Both the position numbers and the translations under genes were made by a program. A DNA stretch of 64,000 bases from contig CAMVEB010000012.1 in assembly GCA_947166385.1 (NCBI GenBank), forward strand, positions 1-64,000, given 5' to 3'. The DNA is from an uncultured Clostridia bacterium (GTDB lineage: Bacteria > Bacillota > Clostridia > Christensenellales > Aristaeellaceae). Under the pieces are notes generated by a model. That model saw only the letters and a program-made list of their open reading frames with translations, did no database searches and had not been told where the DNA came from. How positions within the stretch are numbered: the first letter of the stretch is position 1; the number at the start of each line of letters is the position of its first letter. This document shows positions 33,181-41,065 of the stretch, piece by piece.

Positions 33181-33362
33181 CGGTGTAAACAAGTCTCCCG
33201 GCTTTGCCTCATCCTACTTGCACACCTTCCCGCTTTCGCAGTGGCTTCATCACGTGCGTTCGTCCGCTTCACGGTTACTGGGATAGCCCGGAACTCTCAT
33301 CCGTATTCCTGTGACGCGGTCTCTTTCGATCCCGCGCCGCGCATCGCTGCGCAGATACACCG
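33181..33362 (-). promoter_or_regulatory. Cobalamin riboswitch
   Basis: On the minus strand: P1 CGGTGTA (33356-33362) with TACACCG (33181-33187), then GCCACTG, GGGAAGG, GGATGAGGC and the B12 box AAGCCGGGAGAC near 33195-33206. Order and size (about 180 nt) fit the class. High cobalamin should turn off the transporter operon downstream (33026 to 30231) through the terminator at 33083-33112. Confidence 0.92.
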
Positions 33363-33482
33363 GCTATTCATTTGTCAGAAACATTATATGATCAGAAGAA
33401 TGGAACGTCAATGAAATTCCGTGCATGACCGTCCATCCGGAAAGCAGCAGGCATCCGGTCCGTCCGAATGAGTGTCTGACGA

Positions 33483-33511
33483 TTGACGAACGCGCTGATT
33501 CTGAGTATACT
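33483..33511 (+). promoter_or_regulatory. Sigma-A promoter of the dtxR-like gene
   Basis: TTGACG (33483-33488), 17-nt spacer, TATACT (33506-33511). The start would be near 33518, at the edge of the operator-like box that follows. Confidence 0.75.
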
Positions 33512-33519
33512 TTCAGGCA

Positions 33520-33535
33520 TTAGAGTATGCTAACC
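33520..33535 (+). promoter_or_regulatory. DtxR/IdeR-like box 3 at the regulator's own start site
   Basis: TTAGAGTATGCTAACC, matching 12 of 16 positions of TTAGGTTAGGCTAACC and sharing the TTAG-n5-GCTAA core with the sites at 26715 and 26740. The position just after +1 suggests autorepression. Confidence 0.55.
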
Positions 33536-33574
33536 GGAAGAATCGTGCGAACATCACAGGAGAGGAGAATCCGG

Positions 33575-33934
33575 ATGAACATCTATGAATCCGCAGAAGA
33601 CTACCTGGAGCAGATCTTAATGCTGCTCGAGAGCAAAGGACACGCCAGGTCCATCGATATTGCCATCGGGCTGAATGTTTCCAAGCCTTCTGTCAGCGTA
33701 GCGATGAAGAAGCTGAGAGAAAACGGATATATCACCATGAGTTCCGACAGCATGATTTCCCTGACAGACAAAGGATATGCCATTGCGCGGAAAATCTATG
33801 ACCGCCATCAGACGCTGACAAAATATCTGATGCAGATCGGCGTTCCCGAAGAAATCGCCAAAGAGGATGCCTGCAAGATCGAGCATGACCTTTCAGATGA
33901 GTCCTTTGCAGCCATCTGTCAACAGCTCAGATAG
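33575..33934 (+). CDS. DtxR/MntR-family metal-dependent regulator
   Basis: 119 residues from ATG 33575 (AGGAGAGGAG 6-12 nt upstream; the in-frame ATG 16 codons earlier overlaps the operator-like box). Residues 1-65 are the winged HTH: ESAEDYLEQILMLLESKGHA, RSIDIAIGLNVSKPSVSVAM, KKLRENGYITM. Residues 66-119 are the dimerisation domain with metal-site residues (GVPEEIAKEDACKIEHDLSD, with Glu/Cys/Glu/His). There is no SH3 domain, so it resembles MntR in size. The Cys in EDACKIEHD argues for iron sensing as in DtxR/IdeR rather than manganese. It is the likely binder of the TTAG-n5-GCTAA boxes. Confidence 0.85.
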   Translation: MNIYESAEDYLEQILMLLESKGHARSIDIAIGLNVSKPSVSVAMKKLRENGYITMSSDSMISLTDKGYAIARKIYDRHQTLTKYLMQIGVPEEIAKEDACKIEHDLSDESFAAICQQLR

Positions 33935-34078
33935 TTCACGATACATCCCCGGAAGCATCAGGCCCGGCGCATGTGACGAAACGTGTCACACATGACACGA
34001 AAAGATTCTTTCCTGTTTTTCCTCCCTGCCATAGAATCAATCCGTTCCCGAAAACAGCGAAGAGAGGGCGGATGAATC

Positions 34079-34747
34079 ATGAAGTGGAAAAAGCAGCTCC
34101 GGGCAGGGATCGGTCTCCTGCTGTTCTTTATCCTCTGGACGGAACTGATTCAATATGTGGATGTGCAGATTGCAGGGCCAAAGGATACCAAAGTGGGGTT
34201 TGCGTCATGGAATGTCTGGTTTCATCACCAGACAGGCGTGAACATGACCCTGTACACATGGACAGACTGGCTTGGGCTCGTTCCGATCTTCATCTGCGGA
34301 TGCTTCGGGGTCCTCGGTCTGCGCCAGTGGATTCGGCGGAAGAAACTCTTCCAGGTGGATGCCGATATCCTTCTTCTGGGATTCTATTATCTGCTGGTCA
34401 TTGCAGGTTATCTGTTCTTTGAAATGGTGCCGGTCAATTACCGGCCGATCCTGATTGACGGATATCTGGAAGCGTCCTATCCATCCTCCACGACCCTGCT
34501 GGTACTGAGCGTCATGCCGACACTGAAACTGCAGACAGACAGAAGATGCGGAAACCATGCGCTTCGTTGTCTTGCGACAACGTTTGTTGTCCTGTTTTCC
34601 CTGCTGATGGTAATCGGACGGCTGGTCTCCGGCGTTCACTGGGCAACGGACATCATCGGATCGGTCCTGCTGAGCAGCGGATTGTTTTTGCTGTATCGCG
34701 CTGCGGTATCTTTCACCGATCAAAAACAGACTGCGGATCATATGTGA
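34079..34747 (+). CDS. PAP2-family membrane phosphatase
   Basis: 222 residues with six TM helices. The three phosphatase motifs can be seen in weakened form: PVNYRPILIDG (motif 1), ASYPSSTTLLVLSV (motif 2, with SST where most have SGH) and GRLVSGVHWATDIIGSVLLS (motif 3, catalytic His and Asp). Enzymes of this family dephosphorylate lipid phosphates such as undecaprenyl pyrophosphate or phosphatidate. The missing His in motif 2 is known from some active bacterial members, so activity is uncertain. An XRE-type gene follows 10 nt downstream. Confidence 0.75.
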   Translation: MKWKKQLRAGIGLLLFFILWTELIQYVDVQIAGPKDTKVGFASWNVWFHHQTGVNMTLYTWTDWLGLVPIFICGCFGVLGLRQWIRRKKLFQVDADILLLGFYYLLVIAGYLFFEMVPVNYRPILIDGYLEASYPSSTTLLVLSVMPTLKLQTDRRCGNHALRCLATTFVVLFSLLMVIGRLVSGVHWATDIIGSVLLSSGLFLLYRAAVSFTDQKQTADHM

Positions 34748-34757
34748 GGAAAAGAGC

Positions 34758-35378
34758 ATGGAATTCCATGAAAAGCTGCTGGAATTGCGGAAAAGCAGGG
34801 GACTGACACAGGAAGAGCTCGCGGAAGCCCTGTATGTTTCCAGAACCGCCATCTCAAAATGGGAATCCGGCAGAGGATATCCCAGCATTGATTCTCTGAA
34901 GGAAATCTCCCGCTTCTTCTCGGTATCCATTGATGAACTGATCTGTCCGCAGGAAATCGTCACCGCTGCGGAGGACGACAAAAAAGCGTCTGTCGACAGA
35001 TATGTCTCTGTGATCTGTCATGCGCTGGATGTACTGACTGCTGTTCTGTTTTTTCTGCCGGTATTCGGAACCGGAGGAGACGTTCCCGATTCCGTATCCC
35101 TGTTTCATCTGACAGGGATTCAGCCCTGGCTGAAAATCGTTTTCGCCGCTGTGACAGGCATGATCACCCTGAACGGAATATGCGGCGTGATCCTCTCCCG
35201 CTATGATCAGCCGGTCTGGCACAAACACCGGCTCGTGACAGGCATGGCCCTGTCCGTCATCAGCGTCAGCATCTTCATCGGCACAAGACAGCCGTACGCC
35301 GGAATCATCTGCTTTTCGATCCTGGTGATAAAAGCCTATCTGATCCTCAAGGGAAAACAGCAGCTGAATCAGAAATGA
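34758..35378 (+). CDS. XRE-family HTH regulator with membrane-embedded C-terminus
   Basis: 206 residues. Residues 4-60 form a classical lambda-type HTH (LLELRKSRGLTQEELAEALY, VSRTAISKWESGRGYPSIDS). The rest holds four predicted TM helices (about 85-105, 123-147, 155-175, 180-200) connected by short loops. The DNA-binding domain would thus be tethered to the membrane, a layout common in Clostridia and of unknown signal. It is co-directional with the PAP2 gene upstream and with the kinase-like gene 9 nt downstream, so the three probably share a transcript. Confidence 0.85.
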   Translation: MEFHEKLLELRKSRGLTQEELAEALYVSRTAISKWESGRGYPSIDSLKEISRFFSVSIDELICPQEIVTAAEDDKKASVDRYVSVICHALDVLTAVLFFLPVFGTGGDVPDSVSLFHLTGIQPWLKIVFAAVTGMITLNGICGVILSRYDQPVWHKHRLVTGMALSVISVSIFIGTRQPYAGIICFSILVIKAYLILKGKQQLNQK

Positions 35379-35387
35379 CGGAAGGAT

Positions 35388-35957
35388 GTGAGCCCCCTGG
35401 ACGCAGCAGAAGTCCGGAATCAGAAAATCATCCGCACTGCGGCGGAGAAGGAATACCATATCATCCGGCTGCTCGGCCATGGAAAAGGCGGTTATTCCTA
35501 TCTCGGGGAAGCAGACGCCGGGCAGGTCGTCATCAAGCAGATTCATCATGAACCCTGCGATTATTATGCCTTCGGCAACAAGATCGAAGCTGAGAAGCGG
35601 GACTATGAACGCCTGCGGAAAGCGGGAATCAGAATTCCGGCGCTGATTTCCATCGACGAAGAAGCCGAGATCGTGGTGAAAGAATACATCCCCGGGGATA
35701 CGGTTTTCGATCTGGTGCGGGACGGACGTTCATCCGATCCGTATCTGAACCAGGTCCGGGAGATGGCCGCGCTCGCGAAAGCGGCCGGCCTGAACATTGA
35801 CTATTTCCCGACCAATTTCGTGATTTGCGACGGTCTGATCTGGTATGTGGATTACGAATGCAACGAATATATGGAAGAATGGAACTTCGAAAACTGGGGA
35901 ATCCGGTACTGGTCCCGGACACCTGAGTTTCTGGATTATCTTGCCAAAAACGGATGA
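35388..35957 (+). CDS. Minimal protein-kinase-like fold protein
   Basis: 189 residues, GTG start at 35388 with GGAAGGATG overlapping. A reduced kinase: glycine loop LGHGKGGYSYLG, lysine strand QVVIKQIHHE, a Glu-rich helix (NKIEAEKRDYERLRKAGI), hinge EIVVKEYIPGDTVFDLV, then GLNIDYFPTNFVICDGLIWY with VDYECNEYMEEWNFENWGIR. The catalytic Asp is replaced by the D-Y-F-P-T-N arrangement and the Mg Asp is VDYE, as in small aminoglycoside-kinase-like or Kdo-kinase-like proteins. The substrate is unknown. Confidence 0.6.
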   Translation: MSPLDAAEVRNQKIIRTAAEKEYHIIRLLGHGKGGYSYLGEADAGQVVIKQIHHEPCDYYAFGNKIEAEKRDYERLRKAGIRIPALISIDEEAEIVVKEYIPGDTVFDLVRDGRSSDPYLNQVREMAALAKAAGLNIDYFPTNFVICDGLIWYVDYECNEYMEEWNFENWGIRYWSRTPEFLDYLAKNG

Positions 35958-36107
35958 ACCTGCAAAATAAACCCCGTTATTTCTCCGATTCAGGCCTGTT
36001 TCGGGCGGCTCGGGGCCTGTATAATCCGAAATGAAAGAACAGCCGGCTGACTGAACCGGCTGACAGCCGGATCTCCGTTTCCGGCATAGAATCGGGGAGA
36101 AAGAACG

Positions 36108-36428
36108 ATGAGTACGATTGCCGTTGCCCTTGTGCTTCTGTTCGCCTGGTATGTTCTCAGAACCTACTGGTGGCAGTATCATGCCGGTCACAGCGGAACG
36201 GAAGCGGACGCCGTTGTCTGCTCGATCGAGGAAGAAGTCCGATCGGCAGGAGGAGAACAATATACCTGGCACTATTATTATGTCCGGTTCATGAAAGAGG
36301 ACGGTCTGGAGACAGAAGCAAGGCTTCTCAACCCGAAGAAGCGCCTGGTTACAGGCAGCAGGGTCAGAATCAGGTATCTTCCCGCAAGGGACAATGTAGC
36401 CGTGCTGACAGAGATTATCGAGGCATAA
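36108..36428 (+). CDS. Small DUF3592-like membrane-anchored protein
   Basis: 106 residues; ribosome site GGGGAGAAAG before ATG 36108. An N-terminal TM (residues 3-20) is followed by a beta-rich domain: GTEADAVVCSIEEEVRSAGG, YTWHYYYVRFMKEDGLETEA, KRLVTGSRVRIRYLPARDNV. This pattern (V-x-C-x-I strand, then YYYVRF, then G-x-x-V-x-I-x-Y-x-P) is typical of the DUF3592-type extracytoplasmic fold. Function unknown. It converges on pyruvate kinase, with 8 nt between stop codons. Confidence 0.6.
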   Translation: MSTIAVALVLLFAWYVLRTYWWQYHAGHSGTEADAVVCSIEEEVRSAGGEQYTWHYYYVRFMKEDGLETEARLLNPKKRLVTGSRVRIRYLPARDNVAVLTEIIEA

Positions 36429-36436
36429 TGCTCCCG

Positions 36437-37855
36437 TTACCTGATGCGTTCCACTTTAATCGTATTCGTATTGCCCGGCTCCCCGTTGATCTGGCCGCCG
36501 GTCAGCACGACGTTATCCCCCTTTTCCAGGTGCAGAATCTCCTGCGCGATCTTCAGATCCTGCCAGAACATCACATCGATGGAGGAATAGTTTTCCGTCA
36601 GAACCGGTGTCACACCCCAGGACATGTTCAGTTTCCGCCAGGCGCGTTCGTTGGTCGTTGTGCCGATGATGTTCACCGGGCAGCGGAAGCGTGACACCAT
36701 CCGGGCTGTACGCCCGGAGAGCGAATTGACCACAATCGCCTTCGCGCTTACATCCACCGCCATGGCGCATGTCGCGTGGGATACCGCGTCCAGGTTGTTA
36801 TGGATCGTGAAGTTTCTGGCCCGGAAATGCTCCGTATAGTCAATGCCAGCCTCCGTGAATTTCGCGGTGTCCGCCATGGTCCGGACCGCCTGGACCGGGA
36901 ATTTTCCGGCGGCGGTTTCCCCGCTGAGCATGATCGCGGAAGAACCATCATACACCGCATTGGCCACATCGGATATTTCCGCCCGGGTAGGCCGCGGATT
37001 CTGGATCATACTCTCCAGCATCTCGGTCGCGGTGATCACGCGCTTCCCCAGCATTCTGCACTTGCTGATCAGATATTTCTGCAGCGCAGGCACTTCCATG
37101 AAGGGAATCTCAACCCCCAGATCGCCCCGGGCAACCATGATGCCGTCCGCGACCTCGCAGATCTCATCCACATGATCCACCCCGCTGCGGTTCTCAATCT
37201 TCGCGATGATATCAATATCCTTCCCGCCGTTCGCGTCCAGCAAGTCGCGCATGGCCTGCACATCTTCCCGGGAGGAAACAAACGACGCCGCGACAAAGTC
37301 CACACCGTTCTCAATGCCGAAAAGCAGATCCTTTTTATCCTGCTCGGACAGAAAATCCTGCCGCAGCACCTTGCCGGGGAAATTCATGCTCTTCCGGTCT
37401 GACAGCATGCCGCCGTTCTGCACACGGCAAATCACATCGTTCCCCCGGATCTCCTCCACCTTCAGAATCACCAGGCCGTTATTGATCAGGACGGTGTCCC
37501 CCGGGACCAGTTCCTTCGTCAGGTTTGCATAGGTCACCGAAACGCGGGTCTCATCGCCCTGCACATCATCGGCCGTCAGGGTAAACAAATCGCCGTCCTT
37601 CAGGGTCACCGGCCCGTTCGCGAAAGTTTTGATCCGATATTCCGGCCCTTTGGTATCCAGCATGATGGCAATCGGCAGGTTCAGCTTTTCGCGGACCTTC
37701 CGGATCAGCGCAATCCGTTTCAGATGATCCTCATGCGTCCCGTGGGAGAAATTCAGCCGGGCCACATTCATCCCCGCCCGGCACATATCGGTCAGGGTTT
37801 CCTCGTTTTCACAGGCCGGTCCGATCGTACAGATAATTTTCGTCTTTCTCAGCAT
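36437..37855 (-). CDS. pyk: Pyruvate kinase
   Basis: 472 residues, the normal length without the extra C-terminal PEP-utiliser domain. It transfers phosphate from phosphoenolpyruvate to ADP at the end of glycolysis. Motifs: RKTKIICTIGPACENEETLT, MNVARLNFSHGTHEDH, LDTKGPEYRIKTF, the catalytic lysine and metal Glu in DIDIIAKIENRSGVDHVDEI, VARGDLGVEIPFMEVPALQK and ATEMLESMIQNPRPTRAEIS. In the C-domain ATCAMAVDVSAKAIVVNSLS is the allosteric or dimer region. It starts 18 nt after no gene on its strand, so it has its own promoter. Confidence 0.97.
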   Translation of the reverse strand: MLRKTKIICTIGPACENEETLTDMCRAGMNVARLNFSHGTHEDHLKRIALIRKVREKLNLPIAIMLDTKGPEYRIKTFANGPVTLKDGDLFTLTADDVQGDETRVSVTYANLTKELVPGDTVLINNGLVILKVEEIRGNDVICRVQNGGMLSDRKSMNFPGKVLRQDFLSEQDKKDLLFGIENGVDFVAASFVSSREDVQAMRDLLDANGGKDIDIIAKIENRSGVDHVDEICEVADGIMVARGDLGVEIPFMEVPALQKYLISKCRMLGKRVITATEMLESMIQNPRPTRAEISDVANAVYDGSSAIMLSGETAAGKFPVQAVRTMADTAKFTEAGIDYTEHFRARNFTIHNNLDAVSHATCAMAVDVSAKAIVVNSLSGRTARMVSRFRCPVNIIGTTTNERAWRKLNMSWGVTPVLTENYSSIDVMFWQDLKIAQEILHLEKGDNVVLTGGQINGEPGNTNTIKVERIR

Positions 37856-37873
37856 TTTTCATTTCCCTCCGAA

Positions 37874-38473
37874 TCATTCTGCTTTTTCATAGGCCAAATC
37901 GCTCAGTGCTTCCCCGGCCAGCTCCTCCGGACTGGCTTCGGGCCGGATCCACTCCCCCACCAGGCGCTCCGGAAGAATCAGCGGCATCCGGTCATGGATA
38001 AACCGGATCCCTTCCCCGGGTTCCCGTGTCAGCACGACAAACACGGGAAGTCCCTCCTCAATTCTGTACAGTCCGCACATCCAGGTTACAGCGCTGTTCT
38101 TCGAGTAAATCCTGTATTTGGAGCCGGTTCTCTTCTTCCCGGCCGGATCCGCCGGATGCTCCCACTCAAAATAGCAGGAAGCAGGAATGATGCACCGGTG
38201 GGCGGCCCAGGCTTCCCGGAAGGTCGGCCTGACCGGCGCCGTTTCCACGCGCGCGTTAATCAGCAGGTTCTTCCCGCCGAATCCCCACCTCATCGGATAT
38301 ACGCTGCGGGAACCGGTTCGGCTGGAAGCAATCACGGGGGCCACATCGGCCGGCCTGACCTCGCCGGAGGTCACAGGCGGCGTCCGCCATTTCCCCATCA
38401 GCGGAGAACGGTTCATTTCCCCGACAATACCGCGGATTTCCGGGGATTCATCCGTCCAGTACCGGCAGCACAT
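37874..38473 (-). CDS. SRAP (YedK/HMCES-type) abasic-site peptidase
   Basis: 199 residues from ATG 38473 (GGGGGTAAAGAAGGT before it); the long frame upstream is an artefact. The catalytic Cys2 follows the initiator Met (MCCRYW; most members have MCGRY), so Met removal exposes the thiol that links covalently to abasic sites in single-stranded DNA. Other family residues: VAPVIASSRTG, YPMRWGFGGKNLLINARVET, HRCIIPASCYFEWEHPADP and HDRMPLILP (active-site Asn, Glu, His present). It is transcribed with the HExxH gene upstream (7 nt gap). Confidence 0.92.
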   Translation of the reverse strand: MCCRYWTDESPEIRGIVGEMNRSPLMGKWRTPPVTSGEVRPADVAPVIASSRTGSRSVYPMRWGFGGKNLLINARVETAPVRPTFREAWAAHRCIIPASCYFEWEHPADPAGKKRTGSKYRIYSKNSAVTWMCGLYRIEEGLPVFVVLTREPGEGIRFIHDRMPLILPERLVGEWIRPEASPEELAGEALSDLAYEKAE

Positions 38474-38480
38474 ACCTTCT

Positions 38481-39392
38481 TTACCCCCAGATGGATTCTT
38501 TTTTCTCCTCCATACGGATCGCCAGCTCATAGGGAGACGATCCTTCGGGCAGTTCCGCGCATGCTTTCCGGATTTCCGGCAGCACGGCGTGGATCCTTCG
38601 GGCCAAGGCTTCCCGCTCCTCCGGTCCGGCATAAATCTGAAGCCGGCCGTCCCGGTAAACCCCGTTCCGGATGCCCAGGAACAGTTCGGCTGTATTCGGA
38701 TCGCAGGATCCAAAGGCCGCATACAGTCCCACCGCGTCCGCCACCAGTTCGTCCCAGATCGGATCGATCTTTTCCCGGTAGAGTCGCCTGCAAAGGAAAT
38801 GGGTACACTCATGCGACTTGCGGATCGTATAGGATAACGACAGCCACGCTTTCTCTTCCAGATTCATTTCTGCCGCCGGGATACCGCTGTAAGGCCCGGT
38901 TGACAGGATAATCAGGGCATCCAGGTAATTCCGCTTGTCCGATATGAAACGCCTGAATTCCGCGTCCCAGTCCGGCTGCTCTCCTTTTGCGACTGTCTCC
39001 CGGATATACTCTTCCCGGTGGGTTTCGATGTTTCGCCAGTTGGCCACGCCGTCCAGAATGGAGGCGCCCTGGGTCGGATGGATTGCCACCGGCTCGCAGC
39101 GGTGCGCCATGATCTGCAGGAACAGCTCAAAATCAGCCCGCTGCTGCAGCGTAATCACGCGCACCTGGCCGGCAGGCGTCTGCTCCCACACGCAGGAATC
39201 CTGCGGCGACGTGATAAAATGCGACAGATCCTTCTCCCGGACATGCTTCCCGCGCCTGACCACCTCGACATACGCGGCCGCCCCTTCCCCGCCCGGCCGA
39301 AGGTACAGCTGTTCGTAAATCTCCGCCAGACGCCGGATCACATCAGCTCCAAACCAATTTTCTTCCATCGCTGAAATGACCATCCCGCTCAT
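38481..39392 (-). CDS. Hypothetical protein with HExxH metallohydrolase signature
   Basis: 303 residues; ATG 39392 overlaps the stop of the DUF1622 gene (ATGA). The C-terminal half contains SLSYTIRKSHECTHFLCRRL and then YREKIDPIWDELVADAVGLY, an HExxH helix followed 18 residues later by E-x-x-x-D, the zincin layout. The N-terminal half has alpha/beta character (VRVITLQQRADFELFLQIMA). I know no named family with this sequence. There is no signal peptide, so it acts in the cytoplasm. It is translated together with the DUF1622 protein and just before SRAP; a role in stress or DNA repair would only be guilt by association. Confidence 0.6.
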   Translation of the reverse strand: MSGMVISAMEENWFGADVIRRLAEIYEQLYLRPGGEGAAAYVEVVRRGKHVREKDLSHFITSPQDSCVWEQTPAGQVRVITLQQRADFELFLQIMAHRCEPVAIHPTQGASILDGVANWRNIETHREEYIRETVAKGEQPDWDAEFRRFISDKRNYLDALIILSTGPYSGIPAAEMNLEEKAWLSLSYTIRKSHECTHFLCRRLYREKIDPIWDELVADAVGLYAAFGSCDPNTAELFLGIRNGVYRDGRLQIYAGPEEREALARRIHAVLPEIRKACAELPEGSSPYELAIRMEEKKESIWG

Positions 39393-39706
39393 TCATCTGT
39401 TTCATGGGTATTCTCCCAGTGAACAAGGACTGTGATCCCGGCCCGCATCAGCAGGATCGCACACGTCATGCCGATATCGGTCCAGTCCGGAGCGATCAGC
39501 GTCTTCAGCACCTCGCTGCCCAGCATAAAGCTGAGGCCGGTTGTAATCCCCTTGGTCATCTCGTGCCGGGAGCCCTTCAGATTCCTTTTACATACCGCGA
39601 TCACCGACCGGACGGCAAACAGCAGAATCAGGACGGCTCCGATGGCCTCCAGGCCTATTACGGCAAAGCGGACAACATGTTCAAATCCGTTTTCGATGGC
39701 ATCCAT
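39389..39706 (-). CDS. DUF1622 family membrane protein
   Basis: 105 residues with three TM helices (about 12-32, 52-72, 77-97). Family signature seen: VIGLEAIGAVLILLFAVRSV, then KGITTGLSFMLGSEVLKTLI and DIGMTCAILLMRAGITVLVH. DUF1622 proteins are small integral membrane proteins of unknown function. It overlaps the next gene by 4 nt. Confidence 0.88.
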   Translation of the reverse strand: MDAIENGFEHVVRFAVIGLEAIGAVLILLFAVRSVIAVCKRNLKGSRHEMTKGITTGLSFMLGSEVLKTLIAPDWTDIGMTCAILLMRAGITVLVHWENTHETDE

Positions 39707-39820
39707 CTTCCTGTCACTCCCTGTCCGGCCGCGGCGCCAGATCGGCAGGCAACCGTCTTTCTGTACGCTATTATACTCTTTTCCCGGCCGAAAGAAAAGA
39801 AGAAATGATCCTGCGAAGCT

Positions 39821-40912
39821 TTATTCCGCCGGAACCGGGAAGGTCACCACCGCACCGGTGTCCTCCTCCCATGTTCCCGGATCACAGCCGGTGGAATCAC
39901 GCATTTTTTTCAGAACCCGCTCCGCGTCTTTCCCGGTCAGCAGGCAGGGCGAGTAATTATTGTAATGGCTGTCACTGGTGATGGAGAGCGGGTGGAAATG
40001 CAGGTCAATCCGCCGCAGCTCTCCCTCCTCAAAAGCCAGCACCGCCTGCACGGCCAGCGCATCCGAGTCCTTCGCGTGGGTCGTGCCGCCAAAGGAGCAG
40101 TTCCCGAGGCTGTACACCACAGGCACGCCGCCGAGCACCGCATACCCCTGCACCACATGAGGATGATGGCCGATGATCAGGCATGAACCCCCGTCCGCCG
40201 CCCGTTCCGATATCTGCCTCTGGTGCCGGTCCGGCGCGGTATAGTCATATTCCGTGCCCGCGTGCATGACGGTAATCACAGCGGCGCAGCCCAGGGCTCT
40301 CAGGGTTTCCATCTGCTGCTGAAAGCTCTTCCATCGGCTCCCTGTCATATTATAGTTGACGCCAATCCATCCGATCCGCAGCCCCGCACTGTTCTCCCAG
40401 ACAGCCGGGGCATCCGTACCGAACCAGCCGACACCCGCCTGATCCAGCGCGGCTTTGGTATCTTCGTATCCTTCTGTTCCATAGTCGTGGGAATGGTTAT
40501 TCGCAACCGTCACGGCCTCCACACTGCCGGAAGTCAGGATCCCGGTATAGGCCGTCGGCCCCATGAAGTTATACTTCTTCTTCTCCTTCTTCAGGGTCCG
40601 GTCCGACAGCACAACTTCCAGATTCGCCACGGTCAGGTCATCCCCCGCCGTCAGGCCCAGCAGATTGCGGAAAGGAAAATCCAGGCCGTTTTCCCGGATC
40701 CTGTGCCGGAATCCCAGCGCAGAATTCCGGCTCTTTTCCTCCCCGCCCAGGGTGCAGTCCCCCAGGAAGGTGATCCGGACCTCCCCGGTATAATCCACGA
40801 CAGGCTGCTCTTCCCATACCGAATCCTGCAGAACAGTCCGGAAGACTCCTCCGGCCCGGCCGCAGGCAGGCAGCAGAAGAATCACTGCCAGACAGCTCAG
40901 GATTCGTTTCAT
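39821..40912 (-). CDS. CapA-family lipoprotein (poly-gamma-glutamate synthesis type)
   Basis: 363 residues. Lipoprotein signal MKRILSCLAVILLLPACGRA (lipobox LPAC, Cys17). The metallophosphoesterase-like CapA fold: VRITFLGDCTLGGEEKSRNS, LTVANLEVVLSDR, EAVTVANNHSHDYGTEGYED, IGWIGVNYNM, CAAVITVMHAGTEYDYTAPD and SCLIIGHHPHVVQGYAVLGG. CapA proteins are linked to capsule or wall polymer formation. No capB/capC genes are near, so this is one of the many stand-alone CapA proteins of unclear substrate. It is divergent from the RiPP export operon. Confidence 0.9.
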   Translation of the reverse strand: MKRILSCLAVILLLPACGRAGGVFRTVLQDSVWEEQPVVDYTGEVRITFLGDCTLGGEEKSRNSALGFRHRIRENGLDFPFRNLLGLTAGDDLTVANLEVVLSDRTLKKEKKKYNFMGPTAYTGILTSGSVEAVTVANNHSHDYGTEGYEDTKAALDQAGVGWFGTDAPAVWENSAGLRIGWIGVNYNMTGSRWKSFQQQMETLRALGCAAVITVMHAGTEYDYTAPDRHQRQISERAADGGSCLIIGHHPHVVQGYAVLGGVPVVYSLGNCSFGGTTHAKDSDALAVQAVLAFEEGELRRIDLHFHPLSITSDSHYNNYSPCLLTGKDAERVLKKMRDSTGCDPGTWEEDTGAVVTFPVPAE

Positions 40913-41011
40913 GGCGCCGGCCTCCTTTGTTCGGTTCTGACAGAGCCCTTTTCATCCTATGTTTTTTCCCTGTTTTTGTCAATCCGGATGATGGCTGCAC
41001 CCCGTTTCTGT

Positions 41012-41041
41012 TTGACATTCTCTTCACCTGTACGATAAAAT
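41012..41041 (+). promoter_or_regulatory. Promoter of the RiPP export operon
   Basis: TTGACA (41012-41017), 18-nt spacer, TAAAAT (41036-41041). The same -10 hexamer occurs at the precursor promoter (51044-51049) and in front of the lipoprotein gene (56538-56543). Confidence 0.75.
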
Positions 41042-41065
41042 GATGGGAGAATCGGAGGCGATATC

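Noticed and set aside
33100-33420. Small open frames in the btu leader (33045-33272 minus, 33169-33414 plus)
   Set aside because: They lie within the cobalamin riboswitch, whose structure accounts for the sequence.
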